The notes beneath the pieces are model-generated. The model searched no databases, was not told the origin of the DNA, and saw only the letters and a program-made list of their open reading frames with translations. A stretch of 5,237 nucleotides of DNA from positions 1 to 5,237 of the forward strand of contig DAOWCM010000160.1 of assembly GCA_030639555.1 (NCBI GenBank), given 5' to 3'. Source of the DNA: Candidatus Eiseniibacteriota bacterium. GTDB lineage: Bacteria > Joyebacterota > Joyebacteria > Joyebacterales > Joyebacteraceae. Positions 5,193 to 5,237 of the stretch are shown one piece after another. The translations under genes were made by a program, and so were the position numbers. How positions within the stretch are numbered: position 1 is the first letter of the stretch; each line of letters starts with the position of its first letter.

Positions 5193-5237
5193 CGGCCGCC
5201 CCTGCATGCTAGTCGACTTGGAGTGCACACGGGTCTC

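Noticed and set aside
5206..5237. Possible start of a further + strand gene (ATG 5206, beginning MLVDLECTRV)
   Set aside because: Only ten codons are visible, there is no ribosome site, and the residues do not match a family securely. ScpA, a possible neighbour of trpS, was considered, but its GPLDLL motif is not visible.
1..5237. Search by eye for CRISPR arrays, tRNA or rRNA genes, insertion sequences and attachment sites
   Set aside because: No regularly spaced repeats, tRNA-like folds, transposase motifs or terminal inverted repeats were seen.

Overview
The window is GC-rich chromosomal DNA from a bacterium. It has tightly packed genes, Shine-Dalgarno sites and sigma70-like promoter hexamers. 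It shows no mobile element, CRISPR array, rRNA or tRNA gene. The organism cannot be named from this sequence. The GC content, the isolated IscU-type scaffold, the tryptophanyl-tRNA synthetase with an iron-sulfur-type cysteine motif, and the large secreted TPR protein would fit an uncultured Gram-negative lineage (for example one of the FCB-related candidate phyla), but that is only a guess.

Layout, left to right. (1) The 3' end of a soluble-lytic-transglycosylase-like gene on the + strand. (2) A leftward block on the - strand, which in transcription order is an IscU/NifU-N iron-sulfur scaffold gene with its own good promoter, a strong hairpin that probably ends that transcript, a small two-helix DUF4190-like membrane protein, and a DUF2752-like three-helix membrane protein. 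The stop of the last gene overlaps the transglycosylase stop in one CTAG tetranucleotide. (3) A divergent intergenic region at about 1694-1801. (4) A rightward 764-codon gene for an exported protein with an M1-aminopeptidase-like fold and about five C-terminal TPR repeats. (5) A short intergenic region with a GC-rich hairpin and a possible promoter, followed by rightward trpS. The last 45 bases hold nothing that can be assigned.

Two points stand out. First, the M1-like protein keeps the family fold signatures but has lost essentially every catalytic element: HExxH reads SGxxH, the downstream Glu ligand reads Ala, the catalytic Tyr reads Gly, and GxMEN is absent. It looks like an exported pseudopeptidase fused to a TPR scaffold, which may have a binding or assembly role. 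Second, TrpRS carries a C-x21-C-x6-C-x2-C motif that closely resembles the [4Fe-4S] motif known from Thermotoga TrpRS. An iron-sulfur scaffold gene lies about 2.5 kb away, so the window holds a cluster-assembly scaffold and a probable cluster client.

No defence system or other obviously new multi-gene system is visible. The DUF4190/DUF2752 pair and the degenerate peptidase-TPR protein are the parts whose function is least explained.
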